The notes: a model not told the origin generated them from the sequence alone. Positions 52,407 to 62,120 are shown, counted from the first letter of the stretch. The stretch is 64,000 nt of DNA from JAJDTT01 sp022827025 (GCA_965203535.1 OZ241897.1:5704001-5768000); one strand, 5' to 3'. Numbers and translations: made by a program.

Positions 52407-53078
52407 TTATACGAGCTTCCCCTGAAGGACCTCCTTGCGGACGTTGCAAAGATCCGCCAGGGAGGCATTGTGGGTCGCGATGAGTGAAGTGAGTCCGTGC
52501 CTTCGATGCACCTGATCCAGCAGTTCGTAGATCCGCTCGGAGGTCGCCGGATCCAGGTTGCCCGTGGGTTCGTCGGCCAACAGCAGCCGGGGTTCTCCCG
52601 CCAGCGCGCGTGCGATGGCGACACGCTGCTGCTCACCGCCTGAAAGCTCCCCTGGCCGGTGCCGCATCCGGTCGCCCAGGCCCACCTCTTCCAGAAGGGC
52701 TTCAGCCCGCCCGGAGGCTTCCTGGTGGGAGGCCCCCCGCAGCAGCAGGGGAAACATGGCGTTCTCCCGGGCGTTGAACTCGGGCAGAAGATAGTGAAAC
52801 TGAAACACGAAGCCCACGGTCCGGTTCCGGTACGCGGCCAGCTCCCTCCCCTGCAATCCGGTGATCTCCAGATCCTGGAAGCGGATGCTTCCCGAATCGG
52901 GCCTCTCCATTCCCCCCACCAGGTGCAGAAAGGTGCTCTTGCCCGAGCCGCTGGCTCCCGTGACGGCCACCATTTGACCCGCCTGAACGTCGAGATCCAG
53001 ATCCACCAGAATGCGCAGCCGCTCCTGACCCGAACGATAGGACTTGGACAGGCCGCGGATCCTGAGAAGCTCACTCAT
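52407..53078 (-). CDS. lolD: Lipoprotein-releasing ABC transporter ATPase LolD
   Basis: A 223-residue ABC ATPase. Walker A GASGSGKSTFLHLVGGMERP, the Q-loop FQFHYLLPEFNARENAMFP, signature LSGGEQQRVAIARAL and Walker B LLLADEPTGNLD are intact. The stretch YLLPEFNARENAMFPLL is typical of LolD rather than MacB. The ATG at 53078 overlaps the permease stop by eight bases, so subunits are made together. LolCDE extracts lipoproteins from the inner membrane for transfer to LolA. Confidence 0.94.
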   Translation of the reverse strand: MSELLRIRGLSKSYRSGQERLRILVDLDLDVQAGQMVAVTGASGSGKSTFLHLVGGMERPDSGSIRFQDLEITGLQGRELAAYRNRTVGFVFQFHYLLPEFNARENAMFPLLLRGASHQEASGRAEALLEEVGLGDRMRHRPGELSGGEQQRVAIARALAGEPRLLLADEPTGNLDPATSERIYELLDQVHRRHGLTSLIATHNASLADLCNVRKEVLQGKLV

Positions 53079-54297
53079 GGCGGAGCCCCTCCACCGGATC
53101 CAGACCTGAAGCGGCGCGGGCCGGATACAGGGTGGCGGCAAAACTGATGAGAACCGCCAGCAGCGAAACCACCACCAGATCCCACGGGTTCAACTGGAAG
53201 GGGACGTACGGAATCGAATAGACGCGAGGTTCCAGTTCGATCGCCTGGTAGGCGTCCAGGTACCAGGCGGTGACCGCTCCCAGGATGCCGCCCAGACTCG
53301 TGCCGGCCAACCCGATGATCAGGCCCTGGAGCATGAACACCACGGTGACCGTTCGAGGCGTCCCTCCCATGGCGGTGATGATGGAAATATCCCGGTTCTT
53401 GTCCATGACCATGAGGGTCAAGGTGCTGACGATGTTCAGGGCGGCGACCAGAACGATGAGGCCGATGGCGACGAACAGGGCCAGCTTCTCCAACTCCAGA
53501 GCGGCGAACAGCGGGCGGTTCAGCTCGATCCAGGTGTTGGTGGCGAATCCGTCGCCCAGCGCCTCCTGCACGGTCCTGGCCTGGGTCTCGACGGCGTAGA
53601 TGTCCTCGACGCGCATCTCCAACGCCGAGGCCTGGTCCTTGGCAAGGCCGAAAAAGGACTGCGCGGCGGCCAGCGGCACCAGCGCCCAATTGGAGTCGTA
53701 CTCCCACAAGCCGGACTCGAAGACAGCCACGACCCGGAAACTCCCGATCCGCAAACCGCGGCCGAAGGGTGAGAGCTCCCCCTTCAGTCCGTAGGCCCGA
53801 ACCGGTTCCCCGACCAGCGCTCCCAGGGACCCGGCCAGGTCTTTCCCGAGGATGATGGGAAAGGGCTTGCCCTCGTCATGGAATCCCGCCGTGGTCCCCT
53901 CGATGATGGAAACGCTCAAATTGGACGGGCGGCTCGGATCTCCCCCGATCCCCTTGAGGATTGCCCCACCCTGTCTGGAACCGGACAGCAACATGGTCTG
54001 ACCGTAGACCGTCGGCACGACGCTCTTGATTCCGGGCATCCCGCTCAGGGCGTCGGCGATTCCCTGGTAGCCCGAGATGGCCCGCTCCCGGGCGGGCAGG
54101 AGATTGAGGTGCGAGGTGGCCCCCAGAATCCGGGCCTGGAATTCCCGCTGCAGGCCGTTGTTCAGGGCCAGGGCGATGGTGAGGGCCATCACGCCGGCCC
54201 CGACCCCGACCACCGAAATGATGCTGATGACCGAGATGACGGCCTGTTTGCGCCGTGCTCGAAGATAACGGAGGGCGACAAACAGCTCGAAACGCAA
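53071..54297 (-). CDS. lolC: Lipoprotein-releasing ABC transporter permease LolC/LolE
   Basis: A 408-residue FtsX-fold permease with one N-terminal helix (VISVISIISVVGVGAGVMALTI), a ~220-residue periplasmic domain and three C-terminal helices (LALFVAIGLIVLVAALNIVSTL, LQGLIIGLAGTSLGGILGAV, LVVVSLLAVLISFAATLYPA). Only one permease gene is present, so the complex may be a LolF-type homodimer, as in many bacteria. It ends in the overlap with lolD. The symbol lolC is used for convenience; lolE or lolF is equally possible. Confidence 0.92.
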   Translation of the reverse strand: MRFELFVALRYLRARRKQAVISVISIISVVGVGAGVMALTIALALNNGLQREFQARILGATSHLNLLPARERAISGYQGIADALSGMPGIKSVVPTVYGQTMLLSGSRQGGAILKGIGGDPSRPSNLSVSIIEGTTAGFHDEGKPFPIILGKDLAGSLGALVGEPVRAYGLKGELSPFGRGLRIGSFRVVAVFESGLWEYDSNWALVPLAAAQSFFGLAKDQASALEMRVEDIYAVETQARTVQEALGDGFATNTWIELNRPLFAALELEKLALFVAIGLIVLVAALNIVSTLTLMVMDKNRDISIITAMGGTPRTVTVVFMLQGLIIGLAGTSLGGILGAVTAWYLDAYQAIELEPRVYSIPYVPFQLNPWDLVVVSLLAVLISFAATLYPARAASGLDPVEGLRHE

Positions 54298-54365
54298 TTA
54301 CGTCCCTCTTTTCCCCGCCCGGGCATGGACCCCGCTGGCGGGCGGCCCGGCCGAATTCTTGCCGC

Positions 54366-55922
54366 TCACTCCTGGTCTCGCGAGCCCCGTTCCCGCCGCG
54401 ACGGGCGGAGGTGGGGAAAGAGAATCACTTCCCGGATGGAGGGAGAGTTGGTCAGCAGCATGGCGAGGCGGTCGATGCCGATTCCCTCGCCGGCCACCGG
54501 CGGCATCCCGTACTCGAGGGCCCGAACGTAGTCCTCGTCCATCTCGTGGGCTTCTTCGTTTCCCTGCTCCCGGTCGATGAGTTGCTCCCGGAACCGCTCC
54601 CTCTGCTCTTCCGGATCGTTCAGCTCGCTGTAGGCGTTGGCCAGCTCCAGGCCTCCGGCGAAGAGCTCGAAACGCTCGGTGAACCGGGGGTCATCGGCTT
54701 TCCGCTTGGACAGAGGGGACAACTGCGCCGGAAAATCATAGATGAAGGTGGGCTGGATTAGGTGCTTCTCGACCACCGTCTCGAACAGCAGTCCCAGCAT
54801 CCGATCCCAACCCGTTCCCGGAGGCACTTCCAGGTTTCGGTCCCGAAGCAGGGTTTCGAGCGCCGTCGAATCCATCAGGCTCTCGGACGACGGGATCCGG
54901 GAACCGGACCAGAATTCACGAATCGATTCCACCATGCTGTAGCGCCGAAACGTGGAGAAGTCGATGGTCGACGGTCCGTACTCCACCTCCAACCCTTGGC
55001 AGACCTCCCGGACCAGCCCCTTCAACATCTCTTCCGTCAGGTCCATCAGGTCGCCGTAGTCGCTGTAGGCCTGGTAGAACTCCAGCATGGTGAACTCGGG
55101 ATTGTGACGGGTGGACACACCCTCGTTTCGAAAATTCCGGTTGATCTCGTACACTCGGTCCAACCCGCCCACCACCAGGCGTTTGAGGTAGAGCTCCGGC
55201 GCGACCCTCAGGAACAACGGGATGCCCAGCGCTTCGTGCCAGGTCTTGAAAGGCCGCGCGGTCGCACCCCCGGCCAGCGTCTGCATCATGGGGGTTTCCA
55301 CCTCCAGGAACCCCCTGTCCTCCAGAAAGCGGCGGAAGAACGAGATGATCCGGTTGCGGCGGACGAATACGGACCGCACGCGCGGGTTGGCCATCAGGTC
55401 CAGATAGCGCTGGCGGTATCGCACCTCGACGTCGGCCAGGCCGTGCCACTTCTCGGGGAGGGGCCGCATCGACTTGGACAACAACTGCACCGAATCGGCG
55501 AAGACCGTGAGTTCTCCCGTACGGGTCCGCAGCAACTCGCCCTCCACGCCGAGAAAGTCCCCGATGTCCAGCAACCGGAACAGGTCGTGTTCCTCGGGTC
55601 CCACCCGGTCCCGGCGCACGTAGATCTGGAGCCGGCCTCCTCCCTGGCTCAGGTGGGCGAAGCTGACCTTGCCGTGGCCGCGGATCGAAACGATGCGGCC
55701 CGCGGTTCGAACCCTGTGCCGCGCGGACTCCAGCTCCGGCGCCTCCAGGTGGGAGAAGTCATCCAGAATCCGGGGAATCTCGTGGGTCAGGTCGTAGTTG
55801 GCGGGATAGGGATCGTAGCCGCCGGCCCGTATGCGCCGCAGCTTCTCCATCCGCCGGTCGATCAGCTCGCTTCCGGAAGTCATCGTGCCGTTCCCCGCCG
55901 CGGGGTCCTTCGTCCGTGGCAT
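54366..55922 (-). CDS. lysS: Lysyl-tRNA synthetase, class II
   Basis: A 518-residue class II synthetase. The N-terminal OB-fold anticodon domain covers residues ~60-180 (TAGRIVSIRGHGKVSFAHL). Motif 1 lies near FLEDRGFLEVETPMM, motif 2 as FRNEGVSTRHNPEFTMLEFY, and motif 3 as GEGIGIDRLAMLLTN. It charges tRNA-Lys with lysine in the cytoplasm. Length is normal. It is encoded just upstream of the lol genes, an order found in several phyla, and 24 bp after nusB. Confidence 0.96.
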   Translation of the reverse strand: MPRTKDPAAGNGTMTSGSELIDRRMEKLRRIRAGGYDPYPANYDLTHEIPRILDDFSHLEAPELESARHRVRTAGRIVSIRGHGKVSFAHLSQGGGRLQIYVRRDRVGPEEHDLFRLLDIGDFLGVEGELLRTRTGELTVFADSVQLLSKSMRPLPEKWHGLADVEVRYRQRYLDLMANPRVRSVFVRRNRIISFFRRFLEDRGFLEVETPMMQTLAGGATARPFKTWHEALGIPLFLRVAPELYLKRLVVGGLDRVYEINRNFRNEGVSTRHNPEFTMLEFYQAYSDYGDLMDLTEEMLKGLVREVCQGLEVEYGPSTIDFSTFRRYSMVESIREFWSGSRIPSSESLMDSTALETLLRDRNLEVPPGTGWDRMLGLLFETVVEKHLIQPTFIYDFPAQLSPLSKRKADDPRFTERFELFAGGLELANAYSELNDPEEQRERFREQLIDREQGNEEAHEMDEDYVRALEYGMPPVAGEGIGIDRLAMLLTNSPSIREVILFPHLRPSRRERGSRDQE

Positions 55923-55946
55923 TCGGAACCCTTCATGGCCCTTGTC

Positions 55947-56366
55947 TCAACCGGCCTCCCGTCCGGCATCCAGTTCCTTGCGGATGGCATCCAGGATGCC
56001 GTTGACGAATTCCGCCGATCGCTCGGTCCCGAATTTACGCGCGATCTCGATGGCCTCGCTGATGACCACCACCTTGGGCGTGTCCAGAAAGAGGAACTCG
56101 GCGACCCCCATGCGCAGCACGTTTCGATCGACCGCCGAAATCCTCCTCAATTCCCAGTTGTCGCAATGCCGTTGGATCAGGCCGTCGATCCGGCTCCTGT
56201 CCTGCAGTGACTTCCCGAACAGGCGGCCGGCGAAGCTGCGGGCCTCGGCGGCCGCGGCGGCATGAGCGTCCCAGAAGGACCGCTCCACCAGGGAGCCCGG
56301 GTCCCGGGTCACCTCCTGCTGATAGAGCATCTGCAGGGCATATTCACGGGCCCGCCGGCGGCTCAT
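55947..56366 (-). CDS. nusB: Transcription antitermination factor NusB
   Basis: A 139-residue all-helical protein beginning MSRRRAREYALQMLYQQEV, with the RNA- and NusE-binding surface helices RISAVDRNVLRMGVAEFLF and VVISEAIEIARKFGTERSAEFVNGILD, all typical. It acts with NusE (S10) at boxA in rRNA operons. The 203-bp gap to ribH is longer than elsewhere in this cluster, though the ribH-nusB order is common. Confidence 0.95.
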   Translation of the reverse strand: MSRRRAREYALQMLYQQEVTRDPGSLVERSFWDAHAAAAAEARSFAGRLFGKSLQDRSRIDGLIQRHCDNWELRRISAVDRNVLRMGVAEFLFLDTPKVVVISEAIEIARKFGTERSAEFVNGILDAIRKELDAGREAG

Positions 56367-56569
56367 ACCGAACTACTGAACCTGGGAGCCTGCGCGGCAG
56401 AAATCAATCGACTGCTCACTACGATCATTTCTACGGTGCAGGCTCCTGTGGTGTCGTCCCACCCGCCGGCGGGATCGATGGTCTTGCGCCTGGAAGAACG
56501 CCATTCCCGTCCTGAACGCCGGCACGGGAGGCCAGGGAGCGCGTCCCGTCCCCGCTTTCACCCGGGCCA

Positions 56570-57022
56570 TCAGCCGTCCGCCAGCTTCTGACGGGCCAGG
56601 TCGGCCATTTCCACCGCGGCGGACGCCGCTTCCGCACCCTTGTTGCCATGTTTCAAGCCGGCGCGATTGATGGCTTGTTCGGTGGTATCCGCCGTGATCA
56701 GGCCATAGGTGATGGGGACGTCCTGCTCCAATGCCAATCGCGACAGGGCCCCCGTCACCTGCGAAGCCAGGTATTCGTAATGGTCCGTCTCTCCCCGAAT
56801 CAGGGTTCCGAGGCAGACCACCGCGTCGCAGATCCCGGCCGAGGCCAGTTTCCGGGCGGCAAACGGGATTTCGAAGCTCCCGGGCACGTGAACGACGCTC
56901 ACGCCATCATCCGGGACTCCAAGGCGGTGGAGCACGTCCAACGCGCCCTTCAAGAGCCGATCGGTGACCAACTCGTTGAACCGGCTGACCACCACGCCGA
57001 TCCTGAGATCCGCGCCATTCAT
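56570..57022 (-). CDS. ribH: 6,7-dimethyl-8-ribityllumazine synthase
   Basis: A 150-residue protein from ATG 57022; a GTG at 57043 is less likely. It condenses 5-amino-6-ribitylaminouracil with dihydroxybutanone phosphate in riboflavin synthesis. RFNELVTDRLLKGALDVL, VPGSFEIPFAARKLA, LGTLIRGETDHYEYLA (with the catalytic His) and ITYGLITADTTEQAINRAG are all conserved. Other rib genes are not in the window, and no FMN riboswitch was seen upstream. Confidence 0.96.
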   Translation of the reverse strand: MNGADLRIGVVVSRFNELVTDRLLKGALDVLHRLGVPDDGVSVVHVPGSFEIPFAARKLASAGICDAVVCLGTLIRGETDHYEYLASQVTGALSRLALEQDVPITYGLITADTTEQAINRAGLKHGNKGAEAASAAVEMADLARQKLADG

Positions 57023-57122
57023 GCGTCCTGTGATTTCCTTCACGTCGGTCTCTCCCGGAACCCAGTCTACTACGACTCGCGGTCCGCAGTGGCGATTGCC
57101 ACGCGCCGCCGGGCTTCCGGCG

Positions 57123-57905
57123 TCACCGGCCCTTGAAACGGGGTCGCCTCTTTTCCATGAAGGCCCGGGTCCCCTCCTTCATGTCATCCGTGCCGGAAGC
57201 CAGCCCGAAGAGCGCCGTCTCCAGGTCGAGTCCGGCTTGCAGGGGCAGGTCGTAACCTCGATTCACCGCCTCGAAACAGTACCTGACGGCCAAAGGGGCC
57301 TGACCGGCGATCCGGGACGCCAGTTCGCGACAGGCGGGCAGAAGATCCTCCGGTTTTACGACGCGGCTCACCAGGCCGGCCTCCAGGGCCTCCCGGGCGG
57401 ACATGGTCCTGCCGCAGAGCAACAACTCGAGAGCCTTGGAACGTCCCACGATTCGCGCCAGGCGCTGCGTGCCGCCATAGCCGGGAATGATGCCCAGCTT
57501 CACCTCAGGCAAACCGATTCGAGCATCCGTTCCCGCAATCCGGATATGACACGCCAACGCCAGCTCGCAGCCGCCGCCGAGGCAGAAGCCCCGCACCGCG
57601 GCCAGAACCGGTTTGGACCCGCGTTCGATACGGTTCAGGGCGGCATGGCCCCGGCGGGAGAAAGCCTGGGAGGTCTCGGCGTCCAACCGGTGGACCTCGG
57701 GGATGTCGGCCCCGGCGGAAAACGCCTTCCCGGCTCCCGAGAGGAGCACGACGCGGACTTCCTCATTCCGCTCCAAAGACCGGAAGGCCGAATCCAACTC
57801 CCGAATCGTCTCCTCGTTCAAGGCGTTCAGGACCGCCGGCCGTTCCAGGGTCAGCTCGGCCACTCCTCCCGAATCGATCTTCAGCCTCAGGTTCCGGAAT
57901 TTCAT
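57123..57905 (-). CDS. Enoyl-CoA hydratase/isomerase family protein
   Basis: A 260-residue crotonase-fold protein. The oxyanion-hole segments GKAFSAGADIPEVHRL and GFCLGGGCELALACHIRIA are present. The two catalytic Glu of the hydratase type are in IGLPEVKLGIIPGYGGTQRL and RSKALELLLCG, so true hydratase activity on short-chain enoyl-CoA is likely. The C-terminus ends in FMEKRRPRFKGR, normal for the family. It lies between pgsA and ribH without a clear functional link. Confidence 0.92.
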   Translation of the reverse strand: MKFRNLRLKIDSGGVAELTLERPAVLNALNEETIRELDSAFRSLERNEEVRVVLLSGAGKAFSAGADIPEVHRLDAETSQAFSRRGHAALNRIERGSKPVLAAVRGFCLGGGCELALACHIRIAGTDARIGLPEVKLGIIPGYGGTQRLARIVGRSKALELLLCGRTMSAREALEAGLVSRVVKPEDLLPACRELASRIAGQAPLAVRYCFEAVNRGYDLPLQAGLDLETALFGLASGTDDMKEGTRAFMEKRRPRFKGR

Positions 57906-57940
57906 GACGAAGCTGACTCAACTCCCGAAATGAAGACGAT

Positions 57941-58498
57941 TCACCCCCGGTTACAGGCGAAGATACGGACGCCGCGGACCAGGTACTGGAGACCGCTGCC
58001 CACCGCCAGAAGGGCCGTGAGACCGAAGAGGCCGGCGTGAATCGGGATTCGCCACGGGATCACGTTGTCCACGAGGACCGCCAGGATGGTCGTGAACTGG
58101 GCCAGTGTGGACAACTTCCCCAGGATGGACGGCGGAAACGCCTTCGTGCCGGCGTAGGCGTAGGTCGAGAGGGCGCCGATTCCAAGAACCAGGTCCCGCG
58201 CCACCACCGACAGAGGCAACCAGTGCGGTATCCGGACCTCCAGAGCCGGGTTCTCCAGGGAGAGCACGACCAGAGCGCCGACCATCAGGAGCTTGTCGGC
58301 CAGGGGATCCAGAAACCTGCCCAAGGCGGTCCGCTGGCCGTATTTCCGGGCGACCAGCCCGTCCAACAGGTCGGTGGCCCCGGACAGAATGAACACCGCC
58401 AGAGCGGTGCCGACGGACCCCGAAGCGACCAGCCACATAAAAAACGGGACCGAGAGGATCCGAAGCACCGTGAGCTGGTTTGCTGAGGTCATGGCCAA
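57941..58498 (-). CDS. pgsA: CDP-diacylglycerol-glycerol-3-phosphate 3-phosphatidyltransferase
   Basis: A 185-residue membrane protein beginning NQLTVLRILSVPFFMWL. The CDP-alcohol phosphotransferase motif reads DLLDGLVARKYGQRTALG followed by RFLDPLADK, with all Asp residues. It makes phosphatidylglycerol phosphate, the precursor of phosphatidylglycerol, which is the Lgt substrate. Length and five to six helices are typical. EI stops 52 bp upstream. Confidence 0.93.
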   Translation of the reverse strand: MAMTSANQLTVLRILSVPFFMWLVASGSVGTALAVFILSGATDLLDGLVARKYGQRTALGRFLDPLADKLLMVGALVVLSLENPALEVRIPHWLPLSVVARDLVLGIGALSTYAYAGTKAFPPSILGKLSTLAQFTTILAVLVDNVIPWRIPIHAGLFGLTALLAVGSGLQYLVRGVRIFACNRG

Positions 58499-58550
58499 TC
58501 ACCGCCAGATGGTTCCACTCCCCTCCGGCGCCGGTCAAGGTCTCAGGGAG

Positions 58551-60350
58551 TCAACACTTGATGAACCGGGAACCCGATCCCTGGCCGACGGTTTCCCACG
58601 ACGGCATCTCGCGTTTCACGAACTGTTCGACTTCCTGAATCGTGGAAAACCGCAACAGCTCCCGGATCTTCTCCCGCGCTTCCTCGTAGACCATCTCTCG
58701 AATTCTCTTTTTCACCGCCGGAATGGAGAACGGGTTCATGGAAAGCCGTTGAAAACCCATGCCGATGAGCAGGTACGCGTAGAGCGGCTGCGCGGCCACT
58801 TCTCCGCAGACGTAGGCGGGAATGCGATTTTCGGACGCGACTCTGGCCACCCGTTCCAGGCTCTTCAGAATGGCCGGGTGGAGGGGGTTGAAAAGGGAAG
58901 AAAGGAGGTCGCTGGACCGGTCGACCGCCAGCGTGAACTGGATCAGATCGTTGCTGCCCACCGACACGAAATCGGCATGCCGGCAGATTCCGTCCAGCAC
59001 CAGCACGGCTGAAGGGACCTCGATCATGGCGCCCACCTGGATCGGCGATTCCGGTTCAATTCCGGATTCTTCGGACACCTCCCGCTCCACTTGCCGAATC
59101 AGATCGCGGGCGGTGACCAGTTCGTCCGCACTCGAGATCATGGGGAGCAGAATTCTCAGGTCACCCTCTCTTCGGGCACTGACGATGGCTCTCACCTGAT
59201 CCCGAAACAGGTGGGGATGGTCCAGGCTCATACGGATCCCCCGGAGGCCCAGTACGGGTCCCTCGCCTGCCAGCCGCGTAAAATAGGGATGATCTTCCGT
59301 GCCCATGTCCAGAGTCCGGATGACGGCAGGCCGCCGGCCCGTCAATCGGGCCAACCGCCGATAGATGTTCAACTGCTCGTCGAACCGGACCGGACCACTC
59401 TTTTCGCCCATGTAGACGAACTCGGAACGAAACAGTCCGATTCCTTCCGCCCCCAAACCGAAGGCCACCGTGGCTTCGTCCTCCATGTCGGTGTTGGCGA
59501 GCACGGAGACGACCCTACCGTCGGAGGTGCAAGAGGGCCTGGAGTCTCCCTCCAACTCGGAGCTGCGACGCTGCTCCTCCCGCAGCAACACCTGGAAATC
59601 CCGGCGCTCTCCCGCCGACGGCTGCACCAGGACGACACCCTCGGAGCCGTCGACGATCATTTCATCGCCGGTACGAATGGTCCCCTCCAACCCCGGCACG
59701 CCGGAAACAGCCGGAATGCGGTGCACGCGGGCGATGATGGTGATATGCGAGGTCTGTCCCCCACGCGTCGAGACCAGTCCCTTGACTTGGGCCAGCGGAA
59801 AACCGGCCAGATCCGAGAGTCCGATTTCCGGCCCCACCAGGATCAGGTCTTCGGACGATTCTTCCTCCTGCCGGGGCGGTCCGGACTCACCCAGGTTGGC
59901 GACGATTCGCCGCGCCACTTCTTCCAGGTCCGATCCACGGTCCCGGAAGAAGGGGTCGGTCAAAGTGCGGTACACGGCCAGCCACTCCTCGGTGGCCTCC
60001 CAGACGGCCCGCTCGGGACCGTACAAGTGATCCCTGATCTTGGATCGGATCTGCTCCAGGAACTCCCGGTCTTCAAGGATCAGCCGATGGGCGTCGATGA
60101 TGTAGGAGTGTTCCTTGCCCAGTTGTTGCTCGAATCGTTCCTTGATCCGGACCAGTTGCTCCCGGGACTTGGCCAGGGCTTCCTGCAGCCTCTCCAACTC
60201 GCGGGGCGCTTCGGCCGGTGACACATACAGCCGATGGAAGTCCGGCGCGTGTTGTTCGATCCGATACGCTCTTCCGGCCCCGATTCCCGGAGACAGGGGT
60301 GTGCCCACCAATTTCCGGCTGGATTCGGTGCGTTGCAGCTTCTCCACCAT
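58551..60350 (-). CDS. ptsI: Phosphoenolpyruvate-protein phosphotransferase (EI)
   Basis: A 599-residue EI from ATG 60350, with AGGGAA upstream and a duplicated TTCGAGGGAA. The HPr-binding helical domain (LEQIRSKIRDHLYGPE region), the phospho-His in GGQTSHITIIARVHRIPA, and the C-terminal PEP-binding TIM barrel (GLFRSEFVYMG, LGLRGIRMSL, FVSVGSNDLIQFTLAVDR, YVCGEVAA with the conserved Cys) are intact. It passes phosphate from PEP to HPr. No sugar-specific permease is encoded nearby, so it probably feeds the regulatory EIIA and HprK. Confidence 0.95.
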   Translation of the reverse strand: MVEKLQRTESSRKLVGTPLSPGIGAGRAYRIEQHAPDFHRLYVSPAEAPRELERLQEALAKSREQLVRIKERFEQQLGKEHSYIIDAHRLILEDREFLEQIRSKIRDHLYGPERAVWEATEEWLAVYRTLTDPFFRDRGSDLEEVARRIVANLGESGPPRQEEESSEDLILVGPEIGLSDLAGFPLAQVKGLVSTRGGQTSHITIIARVHRIPAVSGVPGLEGTIRTGDEMIVDGSEGVVLVQPSAGERRDFQVLLREEQRRSSELEGDSRPSCTSDGRVVSVLANTDMEDEATVAFGLGAEGIGLFRSEFVYMGEKSGPVRFDEQLNIYRRLARLTGRRPAVIRTLDMGTEDHPYFTRLAGEGPVLGLRGIRMSLDHPHLFRDQVRAIVSARREGDLRILLPMISSADELVTARDLIRQVEREVSEESGIEPESPIQVGAMIEVPSAVLVLDGICRHADFVSVGSNDLIQFTLAVDRSSDLLSSLFNPLHPAILKSLERVARVASENRIPAYVCGEVAAQPLYAYLLIGMGFQRLSMNPFSIPAVKKRIREMVYEEAREKIRELLRFSTIQEVEQFVKREMPSWETVGQGSGSRFIKC

Positions 60351-60443
60351 TTCCCTCGAATTCCCTCGAAAATACAGCAAAGACCCGGGTCTTCCTATCG
60401 GGAGCTAATCGCGTCGATCACCCCGGGAACCACGCCCGCGACC

Positions 60444-60719
60444 TTACCTTTTCTCTCCGAACCGGTTCCTGACCAGACTCTCTATCGCCTCGGCCGCCTC
60501 AATCTCGTCGGACCCGCGAACCGTGAATTCCAGCTCGGTTCCGCGGGAGGCGGCCAACAGGAGAATGCCCAGGATGCTCTTGCCGTCGATCTCCTGCGAC
60601 CCGCCGACCCTTGAGAGCTTGACGTCGCTGTCAAAACGGGACGCCGTCCTGACCAGCTTCGCCGCCGCGCGGGCGTGCAGCCCCAGGCGATTCCGGATCC
60701 GCACGACCCGCCGGATCAT
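60444..60719 (-). CDS. ptsH: Phosphocarrier protein HPr
   Basis: A 91-residue HPr. The phospho-His is in NRLGLHARAAAKLV and the regulatory Ser in IDGKSILGILLLAASRG, the site phosphorylated by HprK. The presence of that Ser together with hprK indicates a working regulatory circuit. The ATG overlaps the EIIA stop by four bases. C-terminus is the normal amphipathic helix. Confidence 0.95.
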   Translation of the reverse strand: MIRRVVRIRNRLGLHARAAAKLVRTASRFDSDVKLSRVGGSQEIDGKSILGILLLAASRGTELEFTVRGSDEIEAAEAIESLVRNRFGEKR

Positions 60720-61144
60720 TCCCCCAGCAACCCGCTCGCCAACGCGATGTGTTTCTGCCCCTGTTCCAGGACCCGTTGCGCGAGTTCGCTCACGTCCTCC
60801 CTGCCCGTCTGGTTGGCCAGCTTGATGATCATGGGAAGGTTCACTCCGGTGACGATTTCCACCTCTCCCTTCTTCAACAGGGCGAGAGTCAAATTGGACG
60901 GCGTCCCTCCGAACATGTCGGTCAGGATGATGACGCCGCCGCCCCGGTCGAGGGTGCTGATGGCCTCTTCGATCCCCTGCCGGGACCGGTCCACGTCGTC
61001 ATGCCACCCGATGGAGACCGGCAGCACGTGGGGGATCGCACCGACGATCATCTCCGCGGCGGCGACCAGCTCATGGCCCAGTCTCCCGTGAGTGACGACC
61101 AGTCCTCCGATTTTCGTCCGTTCCGTTTCATTCATTGTCGCCAT
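60716..61144 (-). CDS. PTS mannose-type EIIA protein
   Basis: A 142-residue EIIA of the mannose/sorbose family. GLVVTHGRLGHELVAAAEMI carries the phospho-His (His in VTHGRLG), and VIILTDMFGGTPSNLTLALL the conserved nucleotide-like loop. It has no fused EIIB and no EIICD genes nearby, a state also seen in regulatory PTS clusters of other Gram-negative phyla. Its start overlaps the hprK end by 17 bp and its stop overlaps HPr. Confidence 0.92.
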   Translation of the reverse strand: MATMNETERTKIGGLVVTHGRLGHELVAAAEMIVGAIPHVLPVSIGWHDDVDRSRQGIEEAISTLDRGGGVIILTDMFGGTPSNLTLALLKKGEVEIVTGVNLPMIIKLANQTGREDVSELAQRVLEQGQKHIALASGLLGE

Positions 61145-62120
61145 CCCCCGCCCGGGGTTGTTCTCCTCGACCCCACGGTACTTGGATCCTGCGTTCCAGG
61201 AGGCGAATCGACTCCAGCGCGGGATTATATCCCTGCATCTTCAATTTCCGGATTCTGACGGCCACCTCCACCAGGGTCGCCAGGGTTCGTCCAGGCGCCA
61301 CCGGAATCGTGATCAACGGAAGGTCCACTCCCAGGACGCGATATTTCTCTTCCTCCAGTCCCAAACGGTCCCGCGTATCCCGTTCCGGCCATTTCTCCAG
61401 CTTGATCACCAGATCGACGGGCCGGGCGGGGCTCAGCACGGAGATCCCGAACAGATCCCTGACGTTGATGATGCCCAACCCCCGCAGTTCCATGTGAAAG
61501 GGCGCATCGGGAGGACCGGACCCCACCAGGCTGTCGCCCGAAACCTTCTTCAACACGACCAGATCGTCGCTGACCAGACGGTGGCCCCTCAGGATCAGGT
61601 CCAGAGCGCACTCGCTCTTTCCGATACCCGACTCCCCCACCAGCAGGACCCCGAGTCCCAAGAGCTCCACCAGGACGCCATGGATGGTCCGGGTGAGGGC
61701 CAGATGTTCCTGCAGACTGGCCGTGACCTCGACGATGGCCCGGGAACTGAGCGCCGTCGTCGTGAGTACCGGAGTCGAGGCCTTCTCCGCCTCGGCCAGA
61801 AAATCGGGCGGCGGCGCCAATCCGGTCGTCACCAGGATGCAACAGAGTCCGACGTCGAAGGAGTCGGAGAAAACCTTCCGGCGACGCTCCGGCGACAACT
61901 CCTCCATGTAGTAGATCTCGGTGCGGCCCACGAACTGCACCCGTCCCCGGTGCAGGTAACGCGTGTATCCCGAAAGGGCCAGCCCCAACTTCTGGATTCT
62001 GGGAGAGGTGATGGAGTTGTCCAGGCCGGCCCCGCTGGAGGCGAGCGCCAGGTTCAGCGCCGGGTCCATGGACTCGTAGAACTGTCGAACGGTCACCGAG
62101 GGGATGGAATGATTCTGCAT
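61128..62120 (-). CDS. hprK: HPr kinase/phosphorylase
   Basis: A 330-residue bifunctional enzyme that phosphorylates HPr at the regulatory Ser and reverses it. The Walker A motif VLLVGESGIGKSECALDL, the signature region ELRGLGIINVRDLFGI and the conserved capping helix near the C-terminus (LITIPVAPGRTLATLVEVA) are present. The N-terminal domain (TVRQFYESMDPALNL onward) is full length. It follows rpoN by 46 bp, forming the rpoN-hprK-EIIA-HPr-EI order. Confidence 0.95.
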   Translation of the reverse strand: MQNHSIPSVTVRQFYESMDPALNLALASSGAGLDNSITSPRIQKLGLALSGYTRYLHRGRVQFVGRTEIYYMEELSPERRRKVFSDSFDVGLCCILVTTGLAPPPDFLAEAEKASTPVLTTTALSSRAIVEVTASLQEHLALTRTIHGVLVELLGLGVLLVGESGIGKSECALDLILRGHRLVSDDLVVLKKVSGDSLVGSGPPDAPFHMELRGLGIINVRDLFGISVLSPARPVDLVIKLEKWPERDTRDRLGLEEEKYRVLGVDLPLITIPVAPGRTLATLVEVAVRIRKLKMQGYNPALESIRLLERRIQVPWGRGEQPRAGDGDNE